From Hymenobacter sp. DG25B (GTDB taxonomy: Bacteria > Bacteroidota > Bacteroidia > Cytophagales > Hymenobacteraceae): a stretch of DNA of 64,000 nucleotides. Every line of letters begins with the position of its first letter. Within the stretch, counting starts at the first letter, position 1. The translations under genes and the position numbers were made by a program. The stretch spans positions 1 through 64,000 of the forward strand of contig NZ_CP010055.1 in NCBI RefSeq assembly GCF_000801315.1. Reading direction: 5' to 3'. The notes under the pieces were generated by a model. It did no database searches. It saw only the letters and a list, made by a program, of their open reading frames with translations, and had not been told where the DNA came from. Positions 36,652-46,408 of the stretch are shown here, one piece after another.

Positions 36652-36685
36652 ACAGCCGCTCCCGAAAGTGGCCGGGAGCGGCTGT
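36652..36685. terminator. Intercistronic hairpin after susD
   Basis: A perfect 13-bp stem (36652-36664 with 36673-36685) and an 8-base loop. On the minus strand it is followed by TTTTATT. It could end the susCD transcript or act as an attenuator ahead of the two GH43 genes. Confidence 0.8.
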
Positions 36686-36712
36686 CTGAATTAGTAATTA
36701 TACCAGGCTGGC

Positions 36713-38239
36713 TTAGTAGCCCGGGTTCTGATGCACGTTTGGATCGATGTCGATATCACGCTGCGGAATCGGCAGCAGCTTCGAAACACCCAGGCGGAAG
36801 TTACCAAAGTCGGGGTCGCGGCTCTTCAGCTCGTCAATACCGGCCTGGGTATCCATCAGGCCCCAGCGCAAGATATCAAACCACCGGGTGCCCTCGCCGG
36901 CAAACTCCTTGGCCCGCTCACTGCGGATCAGCTGGCGCATATCTTCCTGGGAGTAGCTGCCGGTTTTGGGAGCCAGATCTACGCGGGCGCGCACCTGGTT
37001 TACCAGGGGCAGGGCATCTTCCATGCGGCCCAGCTCCGTCAGTGCTTCGGCCTGCATCAGCAGAATATCCGCGTAGCGAATTACGCGGTGGTTAATGCCG
37101 GAGGTGAAGTTCTCGTTCTCACGGGTGCGGTCATTCAAGTACTTGCGCCAGTATTGCTGGCTGGAGTTCCAGCCCCATTCCTTGAAGGTTTTGCCGTAGA
37201 ACTTATCGGGGTTCCCGGCGTGGATGATGCTGATGTCGCGGCGGGGGTCAATCATGTGCTTTTTGGTGCTGCCGGGCGCAAAGGAAACGGTGGAGTCCTG
37301 GTACTCGTCCAGCAGCCAGCGGCGGGGCTGCACGTCGGCAAACGTGGGGCCGGGAGGGCCAAAGAAGTTCGGCCGGTCGTGGCTTTCCGAAGCAGAGGCG
37401 TTGTCCTGCCCCTGACCTACTTCCAGCACGGCACCGGTAAACTGCACCTCAAACACCGACTCCTGGTTGTTCTCGTTGGTGTCCGTAAAGTTGTCGAGGT
37501 AGTTGCTCACCAGCGCGTACTGGCCGGAACCCATAATCTCGGTGAACAGGGCCGATGCCTCCGCCCATTTATGCTGGTGCATGTACATTTTGGCCAGTAG
37601 GGCCTGCGCTGCCCCTTTAGTAGCCCGGCCTTTCTCGGCGTCAGAATACGAGAGCTCCAGATCCGGAATGGCGGCCTGCAGGTCAGCAATAATCTGGGCT
37701 TCAGTCTCGGCAGGGGTAGCCTGCTTTACGCGGGTTGTTACCACCGGCTCTTCCACAATCAGCGGCACATTACCGAAGAAGTAAACCAGATCATAGTAAG
37801 ACAGGGCCCGCACAAACCTGGCCTCCGCCACCAGGCGGCTGCGCAGCTCGGCGTCCATCTCAATAGAAGGCACGTGGGTTACTACTTGGTTGGTCCGGAA
37901 AATGGTCCGGTAGTAGTCGTTCCAGGCAAAGGAGGAGATAAAGAAGTTGTTGTCGGGCGTGATAAACCGGGTAAACTCGGCCAGGGCAACGAAGGGGCTC
38001 TGGCTGAACGACTCATCGGAGCGGTGCGCCATAAAGTGCCAGCTGCGGTAGTAGCAGGCAAACTGCTGCAGGCCGGAATAACACGCGTTAACTCCTTTCA
38101 CGGCATCATCCTGGGTTTTCCAGAACTGGGAAGTGGAAGGAGCGTTAGGGTTGGTTTTATCCAACAGGTCTTTCTCGCAACCAGTGGCGAGCAGCAGACT
38201 GCCAGCCAGCAACAGTGCAGGGATTTTATGTAGTTTCAT
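36713..38239 (-). CDS. SusD-like outer-membrane glycan-binding lipoprotein
   Basis: Forms the lid of the SusC transporter and captures oligosaccharide at the cell surface. ATG 38239 gives a lipoprotein signal with lipobox LLLATGC; upstream codons to 38281 were rejected. RagB/SusD family blocks: ALSYYDLVYFFGNVPLIVEE (N-terminal domain), TPAETEAQIIADLQAAIPDL, KGAAQALLAKMYMHQHKW (TPR helices), HRVIRYADILLMQAEALTEL and the C-terminal LRWGL region ending PIPQRDIDIDPNVHQNPGY. About 508 residues, full length. It is 57 bases downstream of susC. Confidence 0.96.
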   Translation of the reverse strand: MKLHKIPALLLAGSLLLATGCEKDLLDKTNPNAPSTSQFWKTQDDAVKGVNACYSGLQQFACYYRSWHFMAHRSDESFSQSPFVALAEFTRFITPDNNFFISSFAWNDYYRTIFRTNQVVTHVPSIEMDAELRSRLVAEARFVRALSYYDLVYFFGNVPLIVEEPVVTTRVKQATPAETEAQIIADLQAAIPDLELSYSDAEKGRATKGAAQALLAKMYMHQHKWAEASALFTEIMGSGQYALVSNYLDNFTDTNENNQESVFEVQFTGAVLEVGQGQDNASASESHDRPNFFGPPGPTFADVQPRRWLLDEYQDSTVSFAPGSTKKHMIDPRRDISIIHAGNPDKFYGKTFKEWGWNSSQQYWRKYLNDRTRENENFTSGINHRVIRYADILLMQAEALTELGRMEDALPLVNQVRARVDLAPKTGSYSQEDMRQLIRSERAKEFAGEGTRWFDILRWGLMDTQAGIDELKSRDPDFGNFRLGVSKLLPIPQRDIDIDPNVHQNPGY

Positions 38240-38296
38240 GGGAAATCGAAGGAAAAAGATGGTCGGGGCAACAGAAAACAACGATTAGCGCCTGGG

Positions 38297-41200
38297 CTAG
38301 AAGTTCACCTGCAGACCGCCCGTGAAGCTGCGCACGTTGGGGTAAGCGCTGTTGTCTACCCCACGGCTGTAAAAACCGGTACCGGTAATCTCGGGGTCAA
38401 AGCCGGTGTACTTCGTGAAGGTCACCACGTTGCGGCCAGTCAGGTACACGCGCACACCGCCCAGGCTGGGCACCCGGCTGGTCAGCGTTTTGGGGAAGGT
38501 GTAGCCAATCTGAATATTCTTCAGGCGCAGGTAGTCACCATCCTCCAGCCACCGGGTAGTGTTGCCCAGTGCATTTTTGCTGGCTGCCTCGGCCAGTTTC
38601 GGATCGGGGCTCAGGCCCTGCAGCATGCGCGGCACCGTAGAAGACCGGTTTTCCGGCGTCCAGGGCTGTACATCGGCATTGTAGTTATTGGGGCCGTTGA
38701 AGCTTTCCAGCGCTACCCGGGCGGAGTTGTAAATTTTGTTGCCGGTAGCCGACTGCATGAATACCGAGAAGTCGAAGCCTTTGTAGCCGGCATTCAGGTT
38801 CAGGCCCATCTGCAGGTTAGGAATAGCCTTACCCGCAAACACCCGGTCACTAGCGGTAATCTCGCCGTCACCATTGGAATCGATGTAGCGCACGTCGCCC
38901 GCCGAGGCATAGGGCTGAATTACCTTACCGTCCGCATTCTTATGGTTTTGAACTTCTTCATCTGACTGGAAAATGCCGTCGAAAGGAATCAGATAGAAGT
39001 CGCCCAAAGACGAACCCAGTTCGGAACGGGTAATCAGCTCACCACCTTCAAAGGCAGTGCCTTCCACGGGCACAGCAGTAATTTCATTTTTGATGGTCGT
39101 CAGCGTGAAGTCTGCCCCGTAGGTAAACTCATTCTTGCTTTCATGGTAGCCCAAGGCCAGCTCGAAACCGCGGTTTTCAATGTTGCCCGCGTTTTGATAG
39201 AGGATATCCCCGAAGTGGCCCAGATAGGTAGGAACCTGCACCGGGGCCAGGGCCTTGCGGGTTTCGGAGATATAGTAATCAGCCGACAGTGAAACGCGGT
39301 TATCCAGTACGCTCAGATCCAGACCAGCGTCTTTGGTGTAGCGCTCTTCCCACTGGAGATCAGGGCTGCTCAGCGCCAGCTGCGTAGAGCCATTTACAAT
39401 GGTCTGACCGGTACCCAGAACATAATTTACGTTCTGCCCAATGAAGGGAGTAGTCAGGTAGTTTCCGCCATAGCGGCCAATGAGGGCATCGTTACCGTTG
39501 CCACCGTAGCTGGCGCGCAGCTTCAGGTTGTTCACGCCGGGAAGCGCATTCTTGAAGAAGTCTTCCTCGCTGATGCGCCAGCCCAGGGAGCCGGCGGCAA
39601 AGTTGCCCCAGCGGTTTTGCTTAGCAAAGCGCGAAGAACCATCCCGCCGGAAAGACGCGGACACCAGGTAGCGGTTTTTGTAGTCGTAAGTACCCTGGGT
39701 GAAGTAGGAGCGCTTGGCGTTTTCCGTGGTTTCGCCCCCAATAACGCCTTTCTCACTACCAGCGCTCAGCTCAAAGTAATACTGTGGCTGGCTGGTAAAG
39801 CCTTGCGTACCGGCCTGCACATTATGCTGGCGGTATCTCTGCTCCGAGTAGCCTACCAGCGCATTAAGGTGGTGGTCGCCCAGGCTCTTATTAAAGTTCA
39901 GGGTATTTTCCGTCAGCAGGAACACATCATACCCCAGAAACTCATTCAGCTGGGAGGTATTAATCTTGGTGTTCTGGCGCAGGATGCCTTCTTTCTGCGT
40001 ATCCCGGTTGCTGTATGTATGGCCATCCAGGGCGGTATTCAACCGGTAGGTCAGGAAGTCAAACAGCGAAACGTCCACGCTCACGTTGCCAGCCAGCCGG
40101 TTATCCGCCTGGGTACGACGCAGCAGCTCCTGGTTGCCGATGGGGTTGGTAGCAAACGTATTCAGGATGCTGGAGCCCGTACCATAACCGCCTTCATTGG
40201 CGGGATCATACACGGGAATGCTGGGCAGCATCGTCAGTACATCAATAAAAGAAGCCCCGTTGAGCAGCGTTGCATCCAGGTGGGTAAACTGGGCATTCTG
40301 CTGAAACTTCACCCGCCCGCGGGTCAGTCCCGAGTTCAGGCGCAGGCTGTAGCGGTTGAAATCCGGGCCTTTTACTACGCCTTCCTGATGAAAGTATTCC
40401 CCTGAAATGAGGAAGTTGCTGGCACTCTTATCTCCGGTAGTACCACCTGAAAAAGAGAGGTTGTAGTCTTCCAGAGTACCTGTCTGGAAGAACTCATCCT
40501 GCCAGTCGGTATCAATATTAGGGTTAAAAGCTCCCCCCGGGCCTTTTACGGCGCCGGCAAGGCTGTTCTGGCCCGCGTTCAGCGGATCAATACCGGCATT
40601 AGCGTAAGCCTGCACGGCCCGGTCAGCCCAGTCGCTGGCGTTGGTCAGGTTATAGCGCTTGTAGATCTGATCAAAGCCACGGTAGCCGTTGAAGCTGATG
40701 GCCGGGGTACCGGCCTTCCCTTTTTTGGTGGTAATTAAAACCACGCCATTGGCCCCGCTGGATCCATACACGGCCGTCGAGGACGCATCTTTCAGGACCG
40801 TCAGGCTTTCAATATCGTTCGGGTTCAGGTCCCGGATATTGCCCGTCCACAAACCATCAATTACATAAAGCGGCGAGCTGCCCGCCAGGCCAAGCGTGCC
40901 AATTCCGCGGATCAGCACTACGGGTGCATCACCGGGGCCACCGGAGCCCTGCACCTGCACGCCCGGCAGGCGGCCCTGCAGCGCCTGGGTAGCGGTGGCT
41001 ACCGGCGCCTTCACAGCCTCTTTCACGTCCAGGCTGCTCACGGCGCTGGTCACGTTCTGGCGGTCCTGGGTCAAATAACCCACTACCACTACTTCCGAAA
41101 GCGCCCGGGCATCAGGTGCCAGATTTATTGACAGAGACGTGCGGCCATTAATAGCTACTTCCTGACCGGTATAGCCCACAAAGGAAAAGACCAGGGTGCC

Positions 41201-41470
41201 ATTATCGGGAGCATTCAGGGAAAACCGGCCATCCATGTCGGTCTGGGTGCCCAGGCTAGTGCCCTTCACTACCACGTTTACGCCCGGCATGCCGGCTCCC
41301 CTTTCATCAACCACCCGACCCGAAACCGTGATATCTGGTTGCGGAGCCGCCGCCGTAAGCGGGGTATTCATAAATTCTGAATAAGCCGCCGCCAGCGCAG
41401 GTTGCAAGGGCAGGCAGCAGAGCAAAGCTGGCAGTGACATCCAGCGCATTTTGGGTACGGGCTTCTTCAT
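38297..41470 (-). CDS. SusC-like TonB-dependent outer-membrane transporter
   Basis: Imports arabino-oligosaccharides across the outer membrane, powered through TonB. ATG 41470 (MKKPVPKMRWMSLPALLCCL) gives a normal signal peptide. A carboxypeptidase-regulatory-like domain follows (ITVSGRVVDERGAGMPGVNV), then the TonB-box region and plug (LSEVVVVGYLTQDRQNVTSA; VLIRGIGTLGLAGSSPLYVI; GVVLITTKKGKAG). The barrel runs to an aromatic C-terminus (SFTGGLQVNF). About 1,057 residues, full length. Two regulon operators lie 34-75 bases upstream. Confidence 0.97.
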   Translation of the reverse strand: MKKPVPKMRWMSLPALLCCLPLQPALAAAYSEFMNTPLTAAAPQPDITVSGRVVDERGAGMPGVNVVVKGTSLGTQTDMDGRFSLNAPDNGTLVFSFVGYTGQEVAINGRTSLSINLAPDARALSEVVVVGYLTQDRQNVTSAVSSLDVKEAVKAPVATATQALQGRLPGVQVQGSGGPGDAPVVLIRGIGTLGLAGSSPLYVIDGLWTGNIRDLNPNDIESLTVLKDASSTAVYGSSGANGVVLITTKKGKAGTPAISFNGYRGFDQIYKRYNLTNASDWADRAVQAYANAGIDPLNAGQNSLAGAVKGPGGAFNPNIDTDWQDEFFQTGTLEDYNLSFSGGTTGDKSASNFLISGEYFHQEGVVKGPDFNRYSLRLNSGLTRGRVKFQQNAQFTHLDATLLNGASFIDVLTMLPSIPVYDPANEGGYGTGSSILNTFATNPIGNQELLRRTQADNRLAGNVSVDVSLFDFLTYRLNTALDGHTYSNRDTQKEGILRQNTKINTSQLNEFLGYDVFLLTENTLNFNKSLGDHHLNALVGYSEQRYRQHNVQAGTQGFTSQPQYYFELSAGSEKGVIGGETTENAKRSYFTQGTYDYKNRYLVSASFRRDGSSRFAKQNRWGNFAAGSLGWRISEEDFFKNALPGVNNLKLRASYGGNGNDALIGRYGGNYLTTPFIGQNVNYVLGTGQTIVNGSTQLALSSPDLQWEERYTKDAGLDLSVLDNRVSLSADYYISETRKALAPVQVPTYLGHFGDILYQNAGNIENRGFELALGYHESKNEFTYGADFTLTTIKNEITAVPVEGTAFEGGELITRSELGSSLGDFYLIPFDGIFQSDEEVQNHKNADGKVIQPYASAGDVRYIDSNGDGEITASDRVFAGKAIPNLQMGLNLNAGYKGFDFSVFMQSATGNKIYNSARVALESFNGPNNYNADVQPWTPENRSSTVPRMLQGLSPDPKLAEAASKNALGNTTRWLEDGDYLRLKNIQIGYTFPKTLTSRVPSLGGVRVYLTGRNVVTFTKYTGFDPEITGTGFYSRGVDNSAYPNVRSFTGGLQVNF

Positions 41471-41503
41471 GGGAAAATAAGTGTGGGAAGTAGGGTTGGG
41501 CAA

Positions 41504-41519
41504 GCACAATCGTTTGTGT
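41504..41519. promoter_or_regulatory. Operator O4, upstream of susC
   Basis: GCACAATCGTTTGTGT, one base from consensus. It is 34 bases before the susC start, so it probably covers the transcription start or leader. Confidence 0.82.
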
Positions 41520-41529
41520 TTAGGGTTCT

Positions 41530-41545
41530 TCACAAACGATTGTGT
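41530..41545. promoter_or_regulatory. Operator O5, upstream of susC
   Basis: TCACAAACGATTGTGT, one base from consensus, in the opposite orientation to O4 and 26 bp from it. The remainder of 41546-41782 shows nothing else. Confidence 0.82.
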
Positions 41546-41782
41546 ATATACTTAAAAAAAATGCTCTAAGAGCAAAAGTGGGTTTGGAGAGAGTAGGCAG
41601 GGTTTTTATGGACAATGAACTGCCTCAACGCCTGCCGTTTAAGGATGATTGAGTAAGGTTAATGAAATCACAGCAATTAACCAACAAATAATTTTGAGCT
41701 TATTTTTTAGAGCTGAGTTCAAGTTAAAGAGCAAGTGGTTCGCAATAGGTTTAAAGAGGTGTCAGAGAATAACGTTTTTGTT

Positions 41783-42955
41783 TTACCCGGCTACTCTGGT
41801 TGCCTGCACCGGAGCCGGGGCGGGCGTACTACGTGCGGCCAGCAGGCTAATGGCTGCTCCAATGCCGGCTACCAAAGCTAAGGAAACCCGGAGGTTAAAA
41901 ATTTCTGCCACCATTCCGATTAAAGGCGGGCCCAGCAGAAAGCCAAAGAAGCCAACTGTCGTCACAATGGCCAGGGCAACCCCGGGAGAAACCGTGGTTG
42001 CCCGGCCCGCGGCGCTGTAGGCCAGCGGGGTAACGGAGGCAATGCCAAAACCAACCAGCAGAAAACCCAGCAAGGCCGGCACGAAAAAGGGCCACACCAC
42101 TGCCAGTAAAAGCCCGCTGGTAATTAAGGCGCTGCTGATCTGCATCATGCGGGTAGCGCCCAGGCGGTGCGTCAGGTAGTCAGAGATAAACCTTCCCAGG
42201 GCCATGGTACTCATGCAGGCCACGTAGCCTAAGGTTACCAAAGGAGCATCGGGCCGGACCACCTTCTGGAAATACACGCCACTCCAGTCAAACATGCAGC
42301 CCTCGCAGAGCATGCCGCAAAAGGCAATCAGGCCCAGGCGCAGCAGATAGGGCTCGGGGCGCCGCAGGCTGGGGCCGGGCGCATCAGCGCCGGTATCCTG
42401 CCTTACAGTGCGCTGATGCGCCAGCAGCGTAATAACTAGCCCGATGACCATGACCAGCAGGAAATGGCGGAACGGTGGCTGCTCCGCCCGAATCAGCAGG
42501 GTACCTAAAGCCCCCCCCAGAAAGCCGGCCAGGCTCCACAGCCCGTGGAAGGAGGCCATAATGGGCTTATCATAAGCCTGCTGCACTCCAATGGCCTGGG
42601 TATTAACGGATACATTGAGCAGGTTGCCGGCAAAACCAAATACCGCCACACTGGCCGCCAAAGTCCAGAAATTATCCATCCAGCCCAGCAGGGGCAGAGA
42701 GGTAGCATAGAGCCCGGCGGCCAGCATCACTACCACCCGGCTGCCGTAGGTGTGTACTGCCCAGCCCGCCAGGGGAAGCCCCACCAGTGCCCCGGCCGGT
42801 AAGGCCAGCAACAGCTGCCCCAATTCACCCTCACTTAAACGAAGCTTGTGGGCAACATCCGGAATACGGGAGGCCCAGCTGGCAAAGCACAGGCCCGCCA
42901 CAAAAAACAGGGCACTGACGGCCACCCGGCGCTGGTGAGGGGTAATGTCGGACAT
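41783..42955 (-). CDS. MFS transporter (YbjJ/fucose-permease-like)
   Basis: A 12-helix inner-membrane carrier of 390 residues. Features are the N-terminal RRVAVSALFFVAGLCFASWA, motif-A-like LAGWAVHTYGSRVVVMLAAG between helices 2 and 3, and LTHRLGATRMMQISSALITS in the second half. It belongs to the MFS group that includes E. coli YbjJ and is distantly like FucP. Being 51 bases downstream of the transaldolase gene and in the tkt-tal unit, it may carry a pentose or a released side-chain sugar; the substrate is inferred from context only. Confidence 0.85.
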   Translation of the reverse strand: MSDITPHQRRVAVSALFFVAGLCFASWASRIPDVAHKLRLSEGELGQLLLALPAGALVGLPLAGWAVHTYGSRVVVMLAAGLYATSLPLLGWMDNFWTLAASVAVFGFAGNLLNVSVNTQAIGVQQAYDKPIMASFHGLWSLAGFLGGALGTLLIRAEQPPFRHFLLVMVIGLVITLLAHQRTVRQDTGADAPGPSLRRPEPYLLRLGLIAFCGMLCEGCMFDWSGVYFQKVVRPDAPLVTLGYVACMSTMALGRFISDYLTHRLGATRMMQISSALITSGLLLAVVWPFFVPALLGFLLVGFGIASVTPLAYSAAGRATTVSPGVALAIVTTVGFFGFLLGPPLIGMVAEIFNLRVSLALVAGIGAAISLLAARSTPAPAPVQATRVAG

Positions 42956-43006
42956 AAGTTATAAACCGCTCGGGCAGTGAGACTTTCCTCCCTGGCTGGC
43001 TCCTTC

Positions 43007-44149
43007 CTAAGCGGTAGTAGCCGCCAGCGCCTCCTGGCGTTTCTGCTCCAACACGGCCAGGAGCTTGGCAAATGGTTCCGAGAACTTGCGGGCCCCTTCC
43101 TCTTCCAGCTGATTGGTCAGCGCAGTCAGGTCCAAGCCCAGCTCGGGCAGGCGAGCCAGGACCTGCTTATCGGCGCCCTCAGATAAACGGCCGGCCGGCC
43201 GGCCTTTGGCGCGATACAGGTCCAGGGTTTCCACCGGAATGGTGTTCACCGTGTTCGGCCCAATCAGGGCTTCCACGTATTTCAGGTCGTCGTACTTGGG
43301 GTTCTTGTTGCCGGTGCTGGCCCAAAGCAGGCGCTGGGGCTGGGCACCCAGCTTACGCAACCTTTCCCAGCGGGGGCCGGCGAAAATCTCCTGGTATATC
43401 TGATAAGCCTGCCGGGCGCTGGCAATGGCCACTTCGCCCACCAGGGAGGCAGCCAGCCCGGCTTGCTCGCCCCCGGCTGCAGCTAACTTTTGCAGCTGCG
43501 GGTCAATCAGCACGTCAATTCGGCTCAGAAAAAAGCTGGCCACCGAATCCAGCCGGGTCACGGGCAGGTCGGCTTTCACCCGGTCTTCCAGGCCAGCCAG
43601 GAAAGCCTCAGCCACTTCCCGGTAGCGGTCCACCCTGAAAATCAGGGTGACGTTGACGTTGACGCCGGCCGCAATCAGGCGGCGAATGGCGGGCAGGCCA
43701 GCCCGCGTGGCCGGCACCTTAATCATGACGTTGGGGCGGTTTACCGCGTGCCAGAACTGCAAGCCCTCGGTTACGGTGCCTTCGGTGTCGTTAATAAGCT
43801 CCGGCGATACTTCCAGGCTGACGTAGCCGTCGCCCCCACTATTGGGCTGATCATATAGCGGGCGCAATAGGTCACAGGCCTGCTGCACATCCGCCACCGC
43901 CAGTTGCGCATAAATCTGCTCGGCCGTGAGGCCCTGCCGGGCCAGCTGACGGATGTCGTCGGCGTAGTCATCACTGCCGGCAATGGCTTTTTCAAAAATG
44001 GCTGGGTTGGATGTCACGCCCCGCAGGCCATCTTCCTCAATCAGGCGCTGCAGCTCCCCGTTATGCAGGATGTTGCGGCGGATATAGTCCAGCCAGATGC
44101 TTTGGCCAAATGAATGAATAGCAACCAGGGGATTAACCGATGAGCTCAT
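43007..44149 (-). CDS. tal: Transaldolase
   Basis: Pentose-phosphate enzyme that moves a dihydroxyacetone unit from sedoheptulose 7-phosphate to glyceraldehyde 3-phosphate. 380 residues, the longer TalAB subgroup. Visible: FGQSIWLDYIRRNIL, GLRGVTSNPAIFEKAIAGSD, VSLEVSPELINDTEGTV, the Schiff-base Lys in NVMIKVPATRAG, and LLWASTGNKNPKYDD. It lies 25 bases after tkt on the same strand. Together they move arabinose carbon from xylulose 5-phosphate into glycolysis. Confidence 0.96.
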   Translation of the reverse strand: MSSSVNPLVAIHSFGQSIWLDYIRRNILHNGELQRLIEEDGLRGVTSNPAIFEKAIAGSDDYADDIRQLARQGLTAEQIYAQLAVADVQQACDLLRPLYDQPNSGGDGYVSLEVSPELINDTEGTVTEGLQFWHAVNRPNVMIKVPATRAGLPAIRRLIAAGVNVNVTLIFRVDRYREVAEAFLAGLEDRVKADLPVTRLDSVASFFLSRIDVLIDPQLQKLAAAGGEQAGLAASLVGEVAIASARQAYQIYQEIFAGPRWERLRKLGAQPQRLLWASTGNKNPKYDDLKYVEALIGPNTVNTIPVETLDLYRAKGRPAGRLSEGADKQVLARLPELGLDLTALTNQLEEEGARKFSEPFAKLLAVLEQKRQEALAATTA

Positions 44150-44174
44150 TGTGAGGAAATAGCAAAGTCAATAA

Positions 44175-46226
44175 TTAAGAAAGCACCTCTTTGGGCTCAA
44201 TAGCCGCGGGCAGATGCTGCAGTACCAACTGAGCCTGCTTAACCACGTTGTCCACGGAGAAGCCGAACAGCTCCATGACTGCCTCGCCCGGGCCTGACTC
44301 CCCGAAGCGGTTCATGGCAATGACAGTGCCCTCATCGGTGGCGTACTTGTGCCAGCCCATGGGCGAGCCGGCCTCAATAGCCACCCGCTGGCGCACGCTG
44401 GGGGGGAGCACCTGCTGCTGGTAGGCCTTGTCCTGCTTTTCGAACAGCTCCCAGGAAGGCATGCTCACTACCCGGGTAGGCACGCCCTGCTGTTGCAAGA
44501 CGTCCTGCGCTTGCAGGGCCAATGAAACCTCCGAGCCCGTGGCCAGCAGCAACAAGTGAGGCTGGCCGCCCTCAGCCTCGCGAAGAATATAAGCACCCTT
44601 CGCCACGCCTTCCCGGGCTGAGCCATACTGACTCTGGTCCAGCACCGGCAGCTTCTGGCGGGAAAGAATCAGCACCACCGGCGACTCGGGCGTAGTCATG
44701 GCCACGCGCCAGGACTCCACTGTTTCGTTGGCATCGGCGGGGCGCAGCACTACAATATTGGGAATGGTTCGCAGGGCCGCCACCTGCTCCACCGGCTGGT
44801 GGGTAGGACCGTCTTCACCCAGGCCGATGCTGTCGTGGGTGAACACGAAGGTGGCGTTTGACTCGGCCAGGGCCGTGAGGCGGATGGCGCCGCGCATATA
44901 GTCGGAGAAAGTTAGGAAGGTGCCCCCGTAGGTGCGCACGCCCCCGTGGTGAGCCATGCCGTTCATGGCCCCGCCCATGGCGTGCTCCCGCACCCCAAAC
45001 CAGATGTTGGAATGCTCATAGGCCCCGGGCTGGAAGCTCAGATCCCCGCTGGTGGGCATTTCGTTGGAGCTGGCCAGGTCGGCGGAGCCCCCGAACAGGA
45101 AGGGTACGCTTTTCTTGAGGGCATTTAATGCCTTGCCGGAAGCCTGCCGGGTGGCCAGGGCCCCATCGGCGGCGGTAAAGACTGGCAGCGAAGCGTCCCA
45201 GCCTGCGGGGAGCTCTCCCGCAAACGAAGCCCTGAATAGGTCCCACCCCGCCCGGTACTCCTGCTGGTACGCTTCTGTTGTCTGCTGCCACTCTTCCTGC
45301 AGGCGGGCGCCCCGCTGCCCGGCCTCGGCCAGGTGGGTGCGCACTTCTTCAGGCACTATAAACGTTGCTTCCGGGTCGAACCCGAAAAATTCCTTGGCTT
45401 TCTTCAGGTTTTCCGCGCCCAGGGGCGAGCCGTGCACTTTGCTGGTGCCTTCCTGCGGGGAGCCATACCCGATGATGGTTTTCACGGAAATCAGAGAAGG
45501 CCGGCCCGTTTCCTGCTGGGCCGCCCGGATGGCGGCTTCAATAGCGTCCAGGTCGTTGCCGTCCGTGACGCGCTGGGTGTGCCAGCCGTAGGCCTCGAAG
45601 CGGGCCAGGGCATCCTCGGTGTAGGAGAGGCTGGTAGGCCCATCTAGGCAGATGTCGTTGTCGTCGTAGAGGTAAATGAGCTTGCCCAGCTTTAAATGGC
45701 CGGCCAGGGAAGCGGCTTCGGCGGCAATACCTTCCATCAGGTCCCCGTCGCTGACAATGGCATAGGTGTAATGATCCATCAGCGTGTGGCCGGGCTTATT
45801 GTACACGGCCGCCAGGTGAGCCTCCGCCATGGCCATGCCCACCCCGTTGGCAAAGCCCTGTCCCAAAGGCCCGGTGGTAACCTCCACGCCCGGAGTCAGG
45901 TGCGACTCGGGGTGACCGGGTGTTTTAGAGTGCAGGTGGCGGAATGCCTTCAGATCATCCAGGGAAAGATCATAGCCATACAAGTGCAGCAGGCTGTAAA
46001 GCAGCGCAGAGCCGTGCCCGGCGGACAATACAAACCGGTCCCGGTTGGGCCACCCGGGGTCCTGGGGGTTAAAGCGCAGAAATCGGGAGAATAGCACGTA
46101 GGCCATAGGCGCCGCGCCTAACGGCAGGCCGGGATGACCGGAGTTAGCCGCCTGCACCATGTCCACCGACAACAGGCGGATAGTATTCACACTGAGCTCG
46201 GCGGTAGAAAGGGTGGAATTGGTCAC
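44175..46226 (-). CDS. tkt: Transketolase
   Basis: Thiamine-diphosphate enzyme of the non-oxidative pentose phosphate pathway. 683 residues, full length. The N-terminal part has [20 protein letters not shown] and the ThDP motif [20 protein letters not shown] to DDNDI. The middle domain has [16 protein letters not shown] and [20 protein letters not shown] with the cofactor-activating Glu. The C-terminal domain has VLLIL-like [15 protein letters not shown]. It is the first gene of the tkt-tal-MFS unit, with an exact regulon operator 143 bases upstream, so this copy is probably dedicated to arabinose. Confidence 0.97.
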   Translation of the reverse strand: MTNSTLSTAELSVNTIRLLSVDMVQAANSGHPGLPLGAAPMAYVLFSRFLRFNPQDPGWPNRDRFVLSAGHGSALLYSLLHLYGYDLSLDDLKAFRHLHSKTPGHPESHLTPGVEVTTGPLGQGFANGVGMAMAEAHLAAVYNKPGHTLMDHYTYAIVSDGDLMEGIAAEAASLAGHLKLGKLIYLYDDNDICLDGPTSLSYTEDALARFEAYGWHTQRVTDGNDLDAIEAAIRAAQQETGRPSLISVKTIIGYGSPQEGTSKVHGSPLGAENLKKAKEFFGFDPEATFIVPEEVRTHLAEAGQRGARLQEEWQQTTEAYQQEYRAGWDLFRASFAGELPAGWDASLPVFTAADGALATRQASGKALNALKKSVPFLFGGSADLASSNEMPTSGDLSFQPGAYEHSNIWFGVREHAMGGAMNGMAHHGGVRTYGGTFLTFSDYMRGAIRLTALAESNATFVFTHDSIGLGEDGPTHQPVEQVAALRTIPNIVVLRPADANETVESWRVAMTTPESPVVLILSRQKLPVLDQSQYGSAREGVAKGAYILREAEGGQPHLLLLATGSEVSLALQAQDVLQQQGVPTRVVSMPSWELFEKQDKAYQQQVLPPSVRQRVAIEAGSPMGWHKYATDEGTVIAMNRFGESGPGEAVMELFGFSVDNVVKQAQLVLQHLPAAIEPKEVLS

Positions 46227-46368
46227 GGGAAGGCGGGTTTAAAGGGCAAGAATAGAGGAAGATTTATCGGGCGGGGAGGGTAAATCCAGCCCGCCCGATA
46301 ACCAGTACCTCACTACCCCTGACGGGGGTAAATCTTATGGTCTGAAAAGTAGAAATTAATATCGGATT

Positions 46369-46384
46369 ACACAAACGATTGTGT
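46369..46384. promoter_or_regulatory. Operator O6, upstream of tkt
   Basis: ACACAAACGATTGTGT, the exact reverse complement of the consensus ACACAATCGTTTGTGT. It lies in the gap between tkt and the frameshifted GH43. Confidence 0.87.
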
Positions 46385-46408
46385 AATTAAACCCAAATTA
46401 TGCCGCCC

